A stretch of DNA of 64,000 bases from Actinopolyspora saharensis (GCF_900100925.1 NZ_FNKO01000001.1:1302001-1366000); one strand, 5' to 3'; shown: positions 7,862 through 16,923, counted from the stretch's first letter. The notes: generated from the sequence alone by a model not told the origin. Numbers and translations: made by a program.

Positions 7862-8584
7862 TCACGACCGGGCCGGCAGCACGCACAGCTCGTTGCCCGA
7901 CGGGTCGGTGTAAACCCGCCACGGCAGCTCGCCCCAGTCGGGGTGCAGCTCGCGGCCGCCGCGTTCGACGATGCCTGCCGCTACCGCGTCGGGATCGTCT
8001 CCGGACTCCAGGCGGATGTCGAGGTGCATCCGGTTCTTGCTCGCGCCGGTGGAGGCCGCTGCGGGGTGCAGTTCGAGGAGGGGACCTCGCCGCGAGGGGT
8101 GCTGCAACGTGCGGGGCGCGTGTCCGGGCACCTCGGTCCAGCCGGACAGCCAGGACCAGAACTGCCCGTCCCGGGCCGGGTCGGCGGAGTCCAGTGACAG
8201 CGCCGCGATCGGTCCGGTGTCGACGTGCGCTGCCCGCTCCTCCAGCACGCAGCAGGGGTTGCCCTCCGGGTCGGCGAGCACCACCCGGGCACCCTCGCCC
8301 TGGTCGACGTCCAGCTGCTGCGCACCCAGCTCGAGCAGCCGCTCGACCTCCTCGGCCTGGTCGGCTCCGCCGCGCAGCTCGAAGTGAAGCCGCGGCGGTT
8401 CGGAGGCCGCAGCGGAAGCCACCCCCGGAAAGCACAGGTCCAGCACCGGGCCGCCCTCGACGGCCAGCCGGGTCTCGACGATGTCCGGCTCGTCGGTGAG
8501 CCGCTGCCCGCCGACCACCGCCTCCCAGAACCGTCCCAGCCGCTGCGGATCGACCGTGTCGACGATCACGTTCTCCAGATACAT
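7862..8584 (-). CDS. tandem VOC (glyoxalase-like) domain protein
   Basis: 240 residues made of two vicinal-oxygen-chelate repeats. The first begins YLENVIVDTVDPQRLGRFWEAVVGG and ends ADPEGNPCCVLE; the second begins PIAALSLDSADPARDGQFWSWLSG and ends TDPSGNELCVLPA. Such tandem actinobacterial proteins resemble glyoxalase or bleomycin-binding folds, but the metal-ligand set is incomplete, so binding rather than catalysis is possible. Although the frame is open to 8722, ATG 8584 is the natural start because the domain begins immediately and TATGCT (8596-8591) stands 6 nt before it, indicating a leaderless mRNA. Monocistronic. Confidence 0.82.
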   Translation of the reverse strand: MYLENVIVDTVDPQRLGRFWEAVVGGQRLTDEPDIVETRLAVEGGPVLDLCFPGVASAAASEPPRLHFELRGGADQAEEVERLLELGAQQLDVDQGEGARVVLADPEGNPCCVLEERAAHVDTGPIAALSLDSADPARDGQFWSWLSGWTEVPGHAPRTLQHPSRRGPLLELHPAAASTGASKNRMHLDIRLESGDDPDAVAAGIVERGGRELHPDWGELPWRVYTDPSGNELCVLPARS

Positions 8585-8852
8585 GAGCGCAGCATAGCCG
8601 CCGCACACACCGAAGTCGATCATTCGTTTCCGCCTTGCGGGGCGATTCCCGCAGCGTGTTCCGGAGAGGCGCTGTCCTGCCCGCCGTGAGCAGCCTGCGC
8701 CGGGGCGCCGGTCAGCGGCCACGCCCGGCGCGGCCCGTTCCGGTTGCCCGGGACGTGTTGACGGGCAGGCAGCTCGTATTCCAGGCTTTCGCCGCTCGGT
8801 GGATCAACAGAAGATCCGCCGAGTTCCGGCACGTCCACATCGGAAGGCGCAG

Positions 8853-10010
8853 GTGAACGACACCGATCGGCAGATCTGCACGGGTCCCTGGGACGGTCCG
8901 GGCTCGGAACCCGGTGCCGTGGCTCCCCCGATCTATCAGACGAGCCTCTTCGCCAAGCCCTCCTTCGCGGAGTTCGTGCGGCAGCAGGCCGCCGAGCACG
9001 AGAACTTCGTCTACAGTCGCGGCAGCAATCCGACGGTGGCGTTCCTGGAGGAGCGTCTCGCGCTGCTCGAGCGGGGCGAGACCGCGAAGTGCTTCGCCTC
9101 CGGCATGGGCGCGATCGGCGCCGTGCTGGCCGGGCTGCTCCGCAGCGGCGAGCACGTGTTGTTCGTCAACACCATCTACGGGCCCACGCTCGAGCTGGCG
9201 GACCACCTCGAGCGGTTCGGGATCGAGCACACGGTCCTGGCCGATCCGGCCGGCGACGTCGCCGAGCACATCCGGGCGAACACGGCCCTGATCTACGTCG
9301 AGAGCCCGGGCACCATGCTGATGAAGGTCGTCGACCTTCCCGGGCTGGCCGCGCTCGCGCGCGAGCGCGGCATCCGCACGGTCATGGACAACACCTGGTC
9401 CACTCCCCTGTTCCAGAAGCCGCTCGCGGCGGGCGTGGATCTGGTGGTGCACTCGCTGACCAAGTACATCGGTGGGCACAGCGACGTCCTCGGCGGCGCG
9501 GTGATCGGTTCCCGGAACACGGTTGACGAGCTCTTCCACCGGGGCCACCAGCTGTTCGGTGCGGTCATGTCCGCCCTGGAGGCCTCCCTGGTGCTGCGTG
9601 GGCTGCGGACGCTGCCGGTGCGGATGGAGCAGCACCAGCACAACGCGCTCCGCGTCATCGACTACCTGCGCGCGCGCTCGGAGGTGCTCGCGGTGCACCA
9701 TCCCCACGCCGAGCACGACCCGGACGAGGAGCTGATCACCACCCAGTTCAGCGGGTTCTCCGGCCTGGTCAGCTTCGAGCTGCGGCAGGGCACCTTCGAA
9801 CGGGTGTCCCGCTTCGTCGACGCGCTGACCCTCTTCCGGATCGGACCGAGCTGGGGCGGCTACGAGAGCCTGGTGACCTCGCCGGTGCGCCCCGACGACG
9901 AGTCCGGGCCGGTGTCGCGGCCCGGGCTGATCCGGCTGTCCGTGGGGCTCGAAGGGGCCCGGAGCCAGCTCGAGGACCTCGACCGGGGCTTCGCCGCACT
10001 CGCCGGCTGA
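8853..10010 (+). CDS. Cys/Met-metabolism PLP-dependent enzyme (trans-sulfuration family)
   Basis: 385 residues of the fold-type I gamma family (cystathionine gamma-synthase, gamma-lyase, methionine gamma-lyase). Visible are YSRGSNPTVAFLEERLALLE, CFASGMGAIGAVLAGLL, the YGPT loop that carries Tyr contacting PLP, the internal-aldimine Lys in HSLTKYIGGHSD, and SLGG-like FRIGPSWGGYESL near the C-terminus. The position equal to Cys116 of methionine gamma-lyase is Pro in YGPT, so a lyase assignment is not safe. GTG 8853 is chosen over an upstream ATG because GGAAGG precedes it by 5 nt. It is 42 nt upstream of an NhaC-type transporter in the same direction, probably one operon. Confidence 0.85.
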   Translation: MNDTDRQICTGPWDGPGSEPGAVAPPIYQTSLFAKPSFAEFVRQQAAEHENFVYSRGSNPTVAFLEERLALLERGETAKCFASGMGAIGAVLAGLLRSGEHVLFVNTIYGPTLELADHLERFGIEHTVLADPAGDVAEHIRANTALIYVESPGTMLMKVVDLPGLAALARERGIRTVMDNTWSTPLFQKPLAAGVDLVVHSLTKYIGGHSDVLGGAVIGSRNTVDELFHRGHQLFGAVMSALEASLVLRGLRTLPVRMEQHQHNALRVIDYLRARSEVLAVHHPHAEHDPDEELITTQFSGFSGLVSFELRQGTFERVSRFVDALTLFRIGPSWGGYESLVTSPVRPDDESGPVSRPGLIRLSVGLEGARSQLEDLDRGFAALAG

Positions 10011-10052
10011 CCCCTCCCCCCGCCCACGGCGACTCACGTCTGCGAGGCAACG

Positions 10053-11528
10053 ATGAACTCTCGACCGGACACGGGGGCGTCGGACCAGGAGGGCAGCACC
10101 ACGTCCGCCCGGCCGCGGGTCGTCGTCGCGCTCGTTCCGGTGGTGATCACCCTGGTGATCCTCGTCGGCGGCATCGGGGTGCTGGAGTACCCCGCGGAGC
10201 TGATGCTGGTGTTCGCGGCCGTGGTGTTCACGGTCTTCGCCGCCTGCCACGGCATCGGGCTGGACCGGGTCCTGGCCGACATGGGCGCAAAGATCAAGCG
10301 CGCCCTTCCTGGCATCCTCATCCTGCTGAGCATCGGGATGCTGATCGGCACCTGGATGGCGGCGGGCACCATCCCGCTGATGATCGACTACGGTCTCGAG
10401 CTCATCGACCCGTCGTACCTGTACGTGCTGTCCTTCCTCGTCACCGCCATCGTGGCCACGTTCACCGGCACCTCCTGGGGCGCGGCAGGCACCATCGGAG
10501 TCGCGCTGCTCGGCGTGGCCACCACGATGGACATCTCCCCGGCGATCACCGCGGGCGCCGTGGTGTCCGGCGCCTACTTCGGGGACAAGCTCTCGCCGCT
10601 GTCCGACACCACGAACATGAGCTCGCTGGCGGCCGGTGCCAACCTCTACGAGCACATCCGCCACATGCTCTACACGGCCGTGCCCTCCTCGGTCGTCGCG
10701 ACCGTGGTCTTCCTGCTCGCCGGCCTCCCGATCGACGCCGGATCGGTCGACCTGCAGGTCATCGACAGCACCGCAGCCGAGGTGCGGGGACTCTTCACGC
10801 TCAGTCCCGTGCTGCTGTTGCCGCCTGCGGTGGTCCTGGCGGGCTCGATCATGCGCAAGCCGCCGCTGGTCGTGCTCTTCGTCTCCGCGATGACCGCGAT
10901 CGTGCTGGCCGTGCTCGTCCAGGGATTCAGCCCCGCGGAGGCCTTCGCGGCAGCCGTGTCCGGCTTCACCACGGACATGCTGCCCGGCGACGTTTCGAAC
11001 ACCCTCGCCGAACTGCTCGACCGCGGGGGGCTGCAGGCGATGTACAGCTCGGCGTTCTTCGTCTTCTGCGCGTTCTTCTTCGCCGCGGCGCTGGAGAACT
11101 CCGGGGTGCTGCGGCTGCTGCTGAGCAGGCTCATCGACAGGCTGCGCTCGACCGGCGGTCTGGTGACGACCACGCTGCTGTCCGGCTTCGCCGTCATCAA
11201 CGGCACCTCGAACGCCCTGGTCACCTACTTCCTCATCAACGACCTCTACGGCACGGCCTTCGCGCGGCGGAACCTGCATCCGGTCAACCTCTCGCGGAGC
11301 ATGGAGGACTCGGTCACCATCACCGAGGTCCTCATGCCCTGGACCGTCTCCGGCGTCTTCTTCGCCTCGACGCTGGGGGTGGCCAACTTCGACTTCCTGC
11401 CGTGGGCCGTGTTCTGCTGGAGCGGCATCGTCTTCTCCGCCCTGCTCGCCTTCCTCTCCCCCGTCACCCGCGGCTTCGGCATTCGGCTCCGGGAGCCGGA
11501 CACCGGAGCGGAACCGGCGAGGAGCTGA
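10053..11528 (+). CDS. NhaC-family Na+/H+ antiporter-like transporter
   Basis: 491 residues with about eleven membrane segments. The NhaC hallmarks GTSWGAAGTIGVALLGVA and SGAYFGDKLSPLSDTTNM are intact, including the aspartates in the GDKLSPLSDTTN motif that are expected to bind the ion. It follows a trans-sulfuration PLP enzyme by 42 nt. Some NhaC-superfamily proteins (MetT) have been predicted to carry methionine rather than to act as plain antiporters, so an amino-acid or keto-acid substrate linked to the PLP enzyme is a reasonable alternative. A 9-bp hairpin begins inside the stop codon. Confidence 0.85.
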   Translation: MNSRPDTGASDQEGSTTSARPRVVVALVPVVITLVILVGGIGVLEYPAELMLVFAAVVFTVFAACHGIGLDRVLADMGAKIKRALPGILILLSIGMLIGTWMAAGTIPLMIDYGLELIDPSYLYVLSFLVTAIVATFTGTSWGAAGTIGVALLGVATTMDISPAITAGAVVSGAYFGDKLSPLSDTTNMSSLAAGANLYEHIRHMLYTAVPSSVVATVVFLLAGLPIDAGSVDLQVIDSTAAEVRGLFTLSPVLLLPPAVVLAGSIMRKPPLVVLFVSAMTAIVLAVLVQGFSPAEAFAAAVSGFTTDMLPGDVSNTLAELLDRGGLQAMYSSAFFVFCAFFFAAALENSGVLRLLLSRLIDRLRSTGGLVTTTLLSGFAVINGTSNALVTYFLINDLYGTAFARRNLHPVNLSRSMEDSVTITEVLMPWTVSGVFFASTLGVANFDFLPWAVFCWSGIVFSALLAFLSPVTRGFGIRLREPDTGAEPARS

Positions 11529-11554
11529 CCGGCGGGCGGAGTCGGCCGCCGGTC
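11527..11554 (+). terminator. terminator-like hairpin after the NhaC gene
   Basis: GACCGGCGG (11527-11535) and CCGCCGGTC (11546-11554) form a perfect 9-bp stem with a 10-nt loop, overlapping the stop codon of the transporter gene. Confidence 0.55.
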
Positions 11555-11637
11555 GCCCCCGCGAATTCCCGCTGCCCCGGAGCAGATCTCCTGCCCGGTC
11601 CGGTGTGGTGCTCGGGTTCGTCGGAGTTCCTTCTCGC

Positions 11638-11820
11638 TCAGTGGTGTGAGATCTCGCCGTCCGGAGTGGACTGTTCCCAGTTGGCGAGCAGCTGCAAGGC
11701 TGCCTCGGACGGGCTTCCCGGTGGGGTGCTGTAGACGAACAGCGTCTGGTCCGGGGCGTCGCCGGGGGTCAGCGCCTGGTAGGTGACGGTGAGGTCGCCG
11801 ACCAGAGGACCGACGGAGCA
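11638..11820 (-). pseudogene. C-terminal stump of a MmyB-type XRE regulator
   Basis: About 55 residues beginning GPLVGDLTVTYQALTPGDAPD and continuing QTLFVYSTPPGSPSEAALQLLANW match the extreme C-terminus of the MmyB-like ligand-binding domain found in many actinobacterial XRE regulators. No helix-turn-helix or earlier part of the domain is present upstream on the same strand, so only the tail survived. The remainder of the 11555-11977 gap contains nothing else I recognise. Confidence 0.7.
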
Positions 11821-11977
11821 CGCAGACAGCCGCGGGAACCGGTGTCGGTGGCGGGCGGGGGCAACACCTCGCCCCGTCATCCTGTTCGGTCACGTATCGG
11901 GTGTCCGGTTTGGCCGGCGGGGACGCGGGCGAGGACCGTTGGCCGACGGCGGGCCCGTCCCCGTTCCGCGCGGCTCG

Positions 11978-12715
11978 TCAGGCCTGCACCGTGGGGCGGG
12001 CAACGATCTCGCTGACGTCGATGCCGTCGGGCTGCTCGATCGCGTAACCGATGGCCGAGGCGATGGCCGAGGGCGGCATGGCGATCTCGTCGCGCTTCCG
12101 GGCCAGCGCCGCCGCCGCGGGCTCCGGCGCTCCCTTGCCCACGCCCTCCGTGTCGGTGAAACCCGGTGAGACAAGAGTGACGCGCAAGTCGGGACCGGAT
12201 TCCTGGCGCAGCCCTTCGGTCAGCACCTTCACCGCTGTCTTGGTGGCCGCGTAGACGGTTTGGGGGGACTTCACGACATAGGCCGCCGTGGAAGCGATGT
12301 TGACGAACTGCCCGGAGCGCTGCTGTCGGAAAACGGGCAGCGCCGCCCCGATGCCGTTCAACAGACCCGTGATGTGGGTGGAGACCATGCTGTCCCAGTC
12401 GTCCTGGCGCAGCTCGTCGAACGAGGAGACCGCCATGGTTCCGGCGTTGGAGACCAGGACGTCGAGTCGGCCGAAGCGGTCGAGTGCCGTCTCGGTCAGC
12501 TGCTTGAGGTCGTCGCGGCGCGTGACGTCGACGACGACTCCGACGGCCAAACCTCCCTGTGCGGTGATCCGCTCCACCACCGCGTTCAACCGGTCTTGCC
12601 GGCGGGCTCCGAGTACCAGGCAGGCTCCTCGCTCGGCGAGATAGGTTGCCGCGGCCTCTCCGATGCCGCTGCTGGCGCCCGTGAGCGCGATGACCTTGCC
12701 CCTGATCCCTGACAT
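11978..12715 (-). CDS. short-chain dehydrogenase/reductase
   Basis: 245-residue classical SDR. TGASSGIG (residues 12-19) binds the cofactor; NAG (about 90), Ser in NIASTAAYV (about 139), and YAATK (about 155-159) form the active site. An Arg after the second strand (GARRQDR) favours NADP(H). Start ATG 12715. The gene is divergent from a TetR regulator at 12858, and the 142-bp region between them contains two inverted repeats, so the TetR protein probably controls this enzyme. Substrate unknown. Confidence 0.92.
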   Translation of the reverse strand: MSGIRGKVIALTGASSGIGEAAATYLAERGACLVLGARRQDRLNAVVERITAQGGLAVGVVVDVTRRDDLKQLTETALDRFGRLDVLVSNAGTMAVSSFDELRQDDWDSMVSTHITGLLNGIGAALPVFRQQRSGQFVNIASTAAYVVKSPQTVYAATKTAVKVLTEGLRQESGPDLRVTLVSPGFTDTEGVGKGAPEPAAAALARKRDEIAMPPSAIASAIGYAIEQPDGIDVSEIVARPTVQA

Positions 12716-12751
12716 GATCAGACCTTTCGTGGGGGGCGTGCGCAGGTAAGT

Positions 12752-12821
12752 ACTTGTTACCTACAGTGCAAGTGGATGCGCCTTCATTTGAATTAGCATA
12801 AGTGGAGGAGCCCCCACTTAT
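12752..12821. promoter_or_regulatory. candidate TetR operators in the SDR/tetR divergent promoter
   Basis: ATAAGTGG (12798-12805) and CCACTTAT (12814-12821) form a perfect 8-bp inverted repeat with an 8-nt spacer. A second, looser pair ACTTG (12752-12756) and CAAGT (12769-12773) shares the AAGTGG core (12771 onward). The symmetrical sites lie between the two start codons. Confidence 0.6.
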
Positions 12822-12857
12822 CAAGTTGAAGAGTCTTAGCAGGGATGGCACACGTTT

Positions 12858-13430
12858 ATGGACCAGCACCCCCAGCGCCCGCTGCGGGCTGACGCGCGGC
12901 GTAACCGGGAAAAGATCCTCGTGGCTGCGGTACGTGTATTCGCAGCGGAGGGGGTCGAGGCCCACTTGGAGCGCATCGCCAAAGAGGCCGGGGTAGGCAG
13001 CGCCACGCTGTACCGCAACTTCCCCACCCGCGAAGCACTGGTCGAGGCCGTCTACCGCAACGAGGTGGCCCAGCTGTGCGACGCGGCCCCGAACCTGCTG
13101 GCAACGAAGCCACCCTTCGAGGCCCTGCGTTCCTGGACCCGCCTTTTCCTGGACTATGTGACCACCAAGTACGGCATGATCGACGCCCTGCGCGCCATCG
13201 CCGCGCGGGGGAACAACCCGTACGGTCACAGCCGGGAAATGATCCAGGACGCCCTGAGCACCCTCATGGAGGCGTGCGCGACCGCCGGGACGATCCGCAC
13301 CGACATCACCCCCACCGACATGGTCGCCGCTCTCGAAGGCATCGCCCTCACCTCGGCGAGCCCCGAACAACGGCAACAAGCGGAACGCCTGCTCGACCTC
13401 ACCCTGGACGGCCTGCAACCACGTCCATGA
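12858..13430 (+). CDS. TetR family transcriptional regulator
   Basis: 190 residues with an N-terminal helix-turn-helix: REKILVAAVRVFAAEGVEAH, then ERIAKEAGVGSATLYRNFPTREALV. The C-terminal domain resembles the actinobacterial group with LRSWTRLFLDYVTTKYGMIDALRA, common in repressors divergent from SDR enzymes. Start ATG 12858; GCAGGGATGG upstream offers a weak ribosome site. Expected to repress the divergent SDR by binding the inverted repeats between them. The stop codon overlaps an ATG that opens a 46-codon frame with no recognisable homology. Confidence 0.9.
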   Translation: MDQHPQRPLRADARRNREKILVAAVRVFAAEGVEAHLERIAKEAGVGSATLYRNFPTREALVEAVYRNEVAQLCDAAPNLLATKPPFEALRSWTRLFLDYVTTKYGMIDALRAIAARGNNPYGHSREMIQDALSTLMEACATAGTIRTDITPTDMVAALEGIALTSASPEQRQQAERLLDLTLDGLQPRP

Positions 13431-13757
13431 GCACGCGTTTCAGCCTCGTCACCTCAGGTGCTCGCGCATTCTCCGGTTGCCGGGATGTGCGCTACTCCTG
13501 CCGGGAGGCCTTTCAGTCAGCTCGGCTGGTCCACGACGGGACGAGCCGGAAGCCGTCCCACGAATAGCAGCGCCACACCCGCCTGTCAGTGTCGGCTGCT
13601 GTCCGCAGCGGAATCCTGCGCACCCCCTGCGGCACTCCACGGGTGCGAGCTGGACCTGCGGTCTCGCAGTGTCCCCGGATGGTGGAAGAGCCAGTCGTCG
13701 GGGTGAAACGTGGGTTCGCATGCCACGAGCGCCACCATGCGAAGATCCGCGGAGGCG
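13431..13757. other. gap without a recognised gene
   Basis: Holds a 46-codon open frame on the plus strand (13427-13567, overlapping the tetR stop as ATGA) and, on the minus strand, a readable stretch CEPTFHPDDWLFHHPG (just 5' of 13750 on that strand's reading) that does not match anything I know. Most likely decayed sequence behind the monooxygenase pseudogene. Confidence 0.3.
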
Positions 13758-14540
13758 CTAGCCAGGCGGGCGCTCGGCCCTGCGCACCGAGGCCAGTACC
13801 GGCCAAAGCCGGAAAGGGGTGTCGCGCACGGCGGTTCCGGCACGGGTCGCCGGGACGAGCAGCCGGGATGCGAGTGCGACGCCGTGCTGGCCCCGCCCCA
13901 CTCGTTTCCGGTGCGCGCGTTCGTAGCGGCGCAATGCCGCGGCGGGCTCGCCCGCGTGGGTGCCGAGCTCGTGCGCGAGGGTGGCTGCGCCCGCGATGGC
14001 CGTGCTGGATCCTTCGCCGAGCAGCGAAACACAGCTCGCCGCGTCGCCGACGAGGACGACACGTCCCCGTGTCCAGGAGTCGAGACGTACTCGGCTGACG
14101 GAGTCGCAGTAGAGGTCCTCGTTGCGCCGAACTCGGTCGAGCAGTTCGGGCACCCGCCACCCCATGCCGCTGTAGGCGGCGATCACCAGCTGCTTGTTCT
14201 GCTCCATGCCCTGGTCGCGGATGTTCGACCGCGGAGGAGCGCGGAAGACGAAGGCCGCGACCTCGCGGCCGACGGTGGAATGGATCGCGACCGCCCGGCT
14301 CGGTGCGTTGTGCAGCAGCACCGTCCGGTTGGCGGCGGTCTGCTGCAGGGGCGTGGTGGCGATGTGGAGGCCGAGGTGGGTGAGAAACTGCGCCTCGGGG
14401 CCGAAGGTGAGTCGGCGCACCCGCGAGTGCAGCCCGTCGGCGCCGACCACGAGATCGAACCGGCGCGGCGCGGACCGTTCGTAGGCCAGCGTCGACCCCG
14501 CGATTCCCGCGCCGACCACAAGGACGTTCCGAACGCTCAC
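13758..14540 (-). pseudogene. FAD-dependent monooxygenase with internal deletion
   Basis: Starts SVRNVLVVGAGIAGSTLAY, the dinucleotide-binding GxGxxG motif, then jumps directly to FDLVVGADGLHSRVRRL, the DG motif normally about 140 residues later, and continues normally through GRVVLVGDAASCVSLLGEGSS (GD motif) to the C-terminus. At 260 residues it lacks roughly 100-130 residues that form most of the FAD domain. The frame is intact, so a product could be made, but it should not be a functional p-hydroxybenzoate-hydroxylase-type enzyme. GTG 14540 is the likely original start. It resembles TetX/PgaE-like aromatic hydroxylases. A copy of a 71-bp repeat lies just upstream. Confidence 0.75.
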
Positions 14541-14598
14541 CAGGACATGCTCGCCGAACAACGGACACCACACCAGACCGAGTCGTCGGTGCCGTGAA

Positions 14599-14669
14599 GT
14601 CGGCCGAGTCACGGCAGCGATCCCGAGCACGGCTTCCCCGCGGCGCCCGCCTACGTCTCCCCTCGATGC
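14599..14669 (+). repeat. 71-bp degenerate direct repeat, copy 1
   Basis: Matches 20562-20632 over its full length with scattered substitutions and two compensating 2-nt indels. The shared core TCACGGCAGCGATCCCGAGC is exact, and CTCCCCTCGATGC is shared at the right end. Read on the minus strand, both copies keep one open frame containing VLGIAAV. Confidence 0.75.
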
Positions 14670-15134
14670 GTTCGTCTCACCGGGCCGGGTCGAGCGTGTC
14701 CGGCCCCCGGTCTCGCTCTCCTGCGGGCTCCGACAGCTCCGGTATGCGAATTGGGCATGGCTGAGATGCGAATAAGTCGTTTGTCCTCATATCTCTTTTC
14801 GCGAAGAGTGAGTGGGGACCGACGAGGACGAGCGAGGAGGTCACCCGTGACGAAGCAACGAGCGAGTCGGGGTGAACCCGCTGACGTGGTTTTCCGCCGT
14901 TGGCCGTTCGGATCGCTCTCGCATGTGGAGGCCGGACGCAGCGGATGGCGCAGCGAGCGCCGGACGGGACCGAACTCCTGATCGGCGAGGGGACGCCGAC
15001 AAACCACCGCGACGCCGCGTGCGGTGGACCCCCACTGGGCTGACTCCGAGGATGCCCGCCGGAACCAGGAACGAGCAAGGCCATCGAGGCGCCACCACGA
15101 CACCTCCACTGCACGAATTCGGGAAGGAAACAGC
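14670..15134 (+). other. gap upstream of the SDR gene
   Basis: No recognised gene. A 44-codon frame starting GTG 14848 is preceded by GAGGAGG, an unusually good ribosome site, and ends at 14981. The peptide has no familiar motif. The stretch 14750-14815 is notably AT-rich (TTTGTCCTCATATCTCTTTT) and could hold a promoter. Confidence 0.3.
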
Positions 15135-15959
15135 ATGACCACATGGTTCATCACCGGCGCGTCCCGCGGGCTCGGCCGCGAGCTGGTCGAGCAGGCATTG
15201 GAGCGCGGAGACCGCGTTGCCGCGACGCTGCGGCGGCCCGAACAGCTCGATGACCTCGCCGAGAAACACGACGACCGGCTGTGGCGGCGGCGCATGGACG
15301 TCACCGACACCTCGCAGGTCGAGCAGGTACTCGGCGAGGCGTTCGCCGATCACGAGCGCATCGACGTCATCGTGTCCAACGCAGGATACGGCGTTTTCGG
15401 CACCGGCGAAGACCTCACCGACGAGCACGTCGAGCGCATGATCGCCACCAACCTCACCGGCTCGATCCAACTCGCTCGCCGGGCCGTGCCGTTGCTGCGG
15501 CAGCAGGGCGGTGGCGTGTTCGCCCAGCTCTCCAGCCAGGGCGGCCACATCACCTTCCCCGGGTTCGCGATCTACCACGCCGCCAAGTGGGGAGTCGAAG
15601 GCTACTTCGAATCGCTCGCGCAGGAAATCGAGCCGTTCGGGATCAAAACCGTACTCGTCGAGCCCGGTATGGTCCGGACCGGTTTCTACGACGCGGCCGA
15701 GCAGGTTCCGGTCAGTGAGCCCTACCGTGGTGGCCCTGCCGATATGCCCGCACCGCGGGTCGACGACATGGTAGGCAGCCAGTCCGGTGTCGCGCACGCC
15801 GTCATCGAGACTGCGGACTCCGGAGAGCCACCGCTGCGGTTGCTGCTGAACTCGGACGCCTACGAATCCGTCACCACCACCGTGCGGCAGCGACTCGCCT
15901 CGTTGGGGGGCCAGCGGGACACCGCCTACGCCGCCGATGCCGAGTACCCGGGTGCGTAG
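15135..15959 (+). CDS. short-chain dehydrogenase/reductase
   Basis: 274 residues. TGASRGLG at residues 7-14, NAGYG near 84, Ser in QLSSQGG near 136 and YHAAK near 150-154 define a classical SDR. The long C-terminal extension (EPGMVRTGFYD, then a 60-residue tail) is typical of the actinobacterial group related to retinol dehydrogenase-like or oxidoreductase DltE-type proteins. Start ATG 15135 is preceded by GGAAGGAAA. A LysR-type regulator follows 36 nt downstream in the same direction. Substrate unknown. Confidence 0.92.
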   Translation: MTTWFITGASRGLGRELVEQALERGDRVAATLRRPEQLDDLAEKHDDRLWRRRMDVTDTSQVEQVLGEAFADHERIDVIVSNAGYGVFGTGEDLTDEHVERMIATNLTGSIQLARRAVPLLRQQGGGVFAQLSSQGGHITFPGFAIYHAAKWGVEGYFESLAQEIEPFGIKTVLVEPGMVRTGFYDAAEQVPVSEPYRGGPADMPAPRVDDMVGSQSGVAHAVIETADSGEPPLRLLLNSDAYESVTTTVRQRLASLGGQRDTAYAADAEYPGA

Positions 15960-15982
15960 CGGCCAGCCACGTGGGCGGTGTG

Positions 15983-15998
15983 CATACTTGCCAGCATG
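15983..15998 (+). promoter_or_regulatory. -10-like hexamer for leaderless lysR
   Basis: CATACT at 15983-15988 is followed by 7 nt and ATG 15996, with no Shine-Dalgarno sequence. Confidence 0.4.
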
Positions 15999-16922
15999 TC
16001 CGAGGTAACGCTGGCCGGGTTACGCGTCGTGGTCGAGGTCGCTCGGCGCGGCTCGTTCACCGCGACCGCCGAGGCGTTGAGGTATACGCAGTCCGCCGTG
16101 TCACGGCAGGTCGGCGTTACGGAAGACGCGGTGGGAAGCCCCTTGTTCGAGCGGAAGGCGCGCGGTGTTCGGCCCACCCCGGCCGGTGAGGCTCTGCTGC
16201 GGCACGCCAGGCAAGTCGTCGCACATCTGGAAGCCGCCGAACTGGAGATCGCCGGTCTGCGCGACCGGGTCGCCGGACACCTGACCGTGGGGGCCTACCC
16301 GACGGCCGCAGCGGCACTGGTGCCACAGGCCATCGCGCGTCTGCACACCGCTCACCCGGCTTTGGAAGTGGACCTCCGGGAAGCCGGCAGCCCCACGCAG
16401 ATGCGCTGGCTTCAGGCAGGACGGATCGAGGTCGCACTGGTAGCCGTCGGCAACGGGCTGCCCGCGTACGACTTCACCGGGTTGCGCACCGAAACGATCC
16501 GCACCGGCAGAGGACTCGGCCTGGCGGTAAGCGCAGATCATCCTCTTGCCGCGCACGACGAAGTGCACGCCGACGATCTCGCCGAACAGGTGTGGATCGT
16601 CGGCGCGGGCAAGGAAGGAGAACCCCAGTTCGGCGCATGGCCGACCCTCACCCGCCCCACCATCGGCTACAAGGCCCGAAGCTGGCAAACACGTCTGGGC
16701 CTCGTGGCCGCCGGTCTCGGTGTCTCGGTCCTGCCCGGCATGGCCGCCGACACCGTGCCCCGAGGGGTGAAATGGTTGCGTGTCCAGGACACCGCGTTCG
16801 TGCAGCAGCGCGAGACCGTGCTGGTGACCGCCGCGGAGCGGTCAGCCGCCGCCAGCGCCTTTGTGCAGGCAGTCCGGGACGAGTTGGCCACCTTCGCCGA
16901 AGCGACCGTGCCACCGTCGTGA
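15996..16922 (+). CDS. LysR family transcriptional regulator
   Basis: 308 residues. The N-terminal winged helix reads [20 protein letters not shown] then [11 protein letters not shown], followed by a periplasmic-binding-like effector domain starting [15 protein letters not shown]. Start ATG 15996 is favoured over an ATG 18 nt upstream because the HTH then begins at the usual distance and a CATACT -10 lies 7 nt upstream. It is codirectional with the SDR gene rather than divergent. A Tn3 transposase fragment begins one base after its stop codon, so the 3' boundary may be an insertion junction. Confidence 0.9.
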   Translation: MSEVTLAGLRVVVEVARRGSFTATAEALRYTQSAVSRQVGVTEDAVGSPLFERKARGVRPTPAGEALLRHARQVVAHLEAAELEIAGLRDRVAGHLTVGAYPTAAAALVPQAIARLHTAHPALEVDLREAGSPTQMRWLQAGRIEVALVAVGNGLPAYDFTGLRTETIRTGRGLGLAVSADHPLAAHDEVHADDLAEQVWIVGAGKEGEPQFGAWPTLTRPTIGYKARSWQTRLGLVAAGLGVSVLPGMAADTVPRGVKWLRVQDTAFVQQRETVLVTAAERSAAASAFVQAVRDELATFAEATVPPS

Positions 16923-16923
16923 T

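Noticed and set aside
8585..8852. Possible SAM riboswitch before the PLP enzyme
   Set aside because: The region is GC-rich but I could not find the conserved core or pairing pattern of any SAM riboswitch class.
8712..11279. 855-codon open frame on the minus strand across the PLP enzyme and NhaC genes
   Set aside because: Composition is Gln/Arg/His/Gly-rich without any domain, and it lies antisense to two clear genes; it is an effect of the high GC3.
14848..14981. 44-codon frame with a strong ribosome site (GAGGAGG)
   Set aside because: No recognisable motif, and it lies in a decayed segment; mentioned only as part of the gap.
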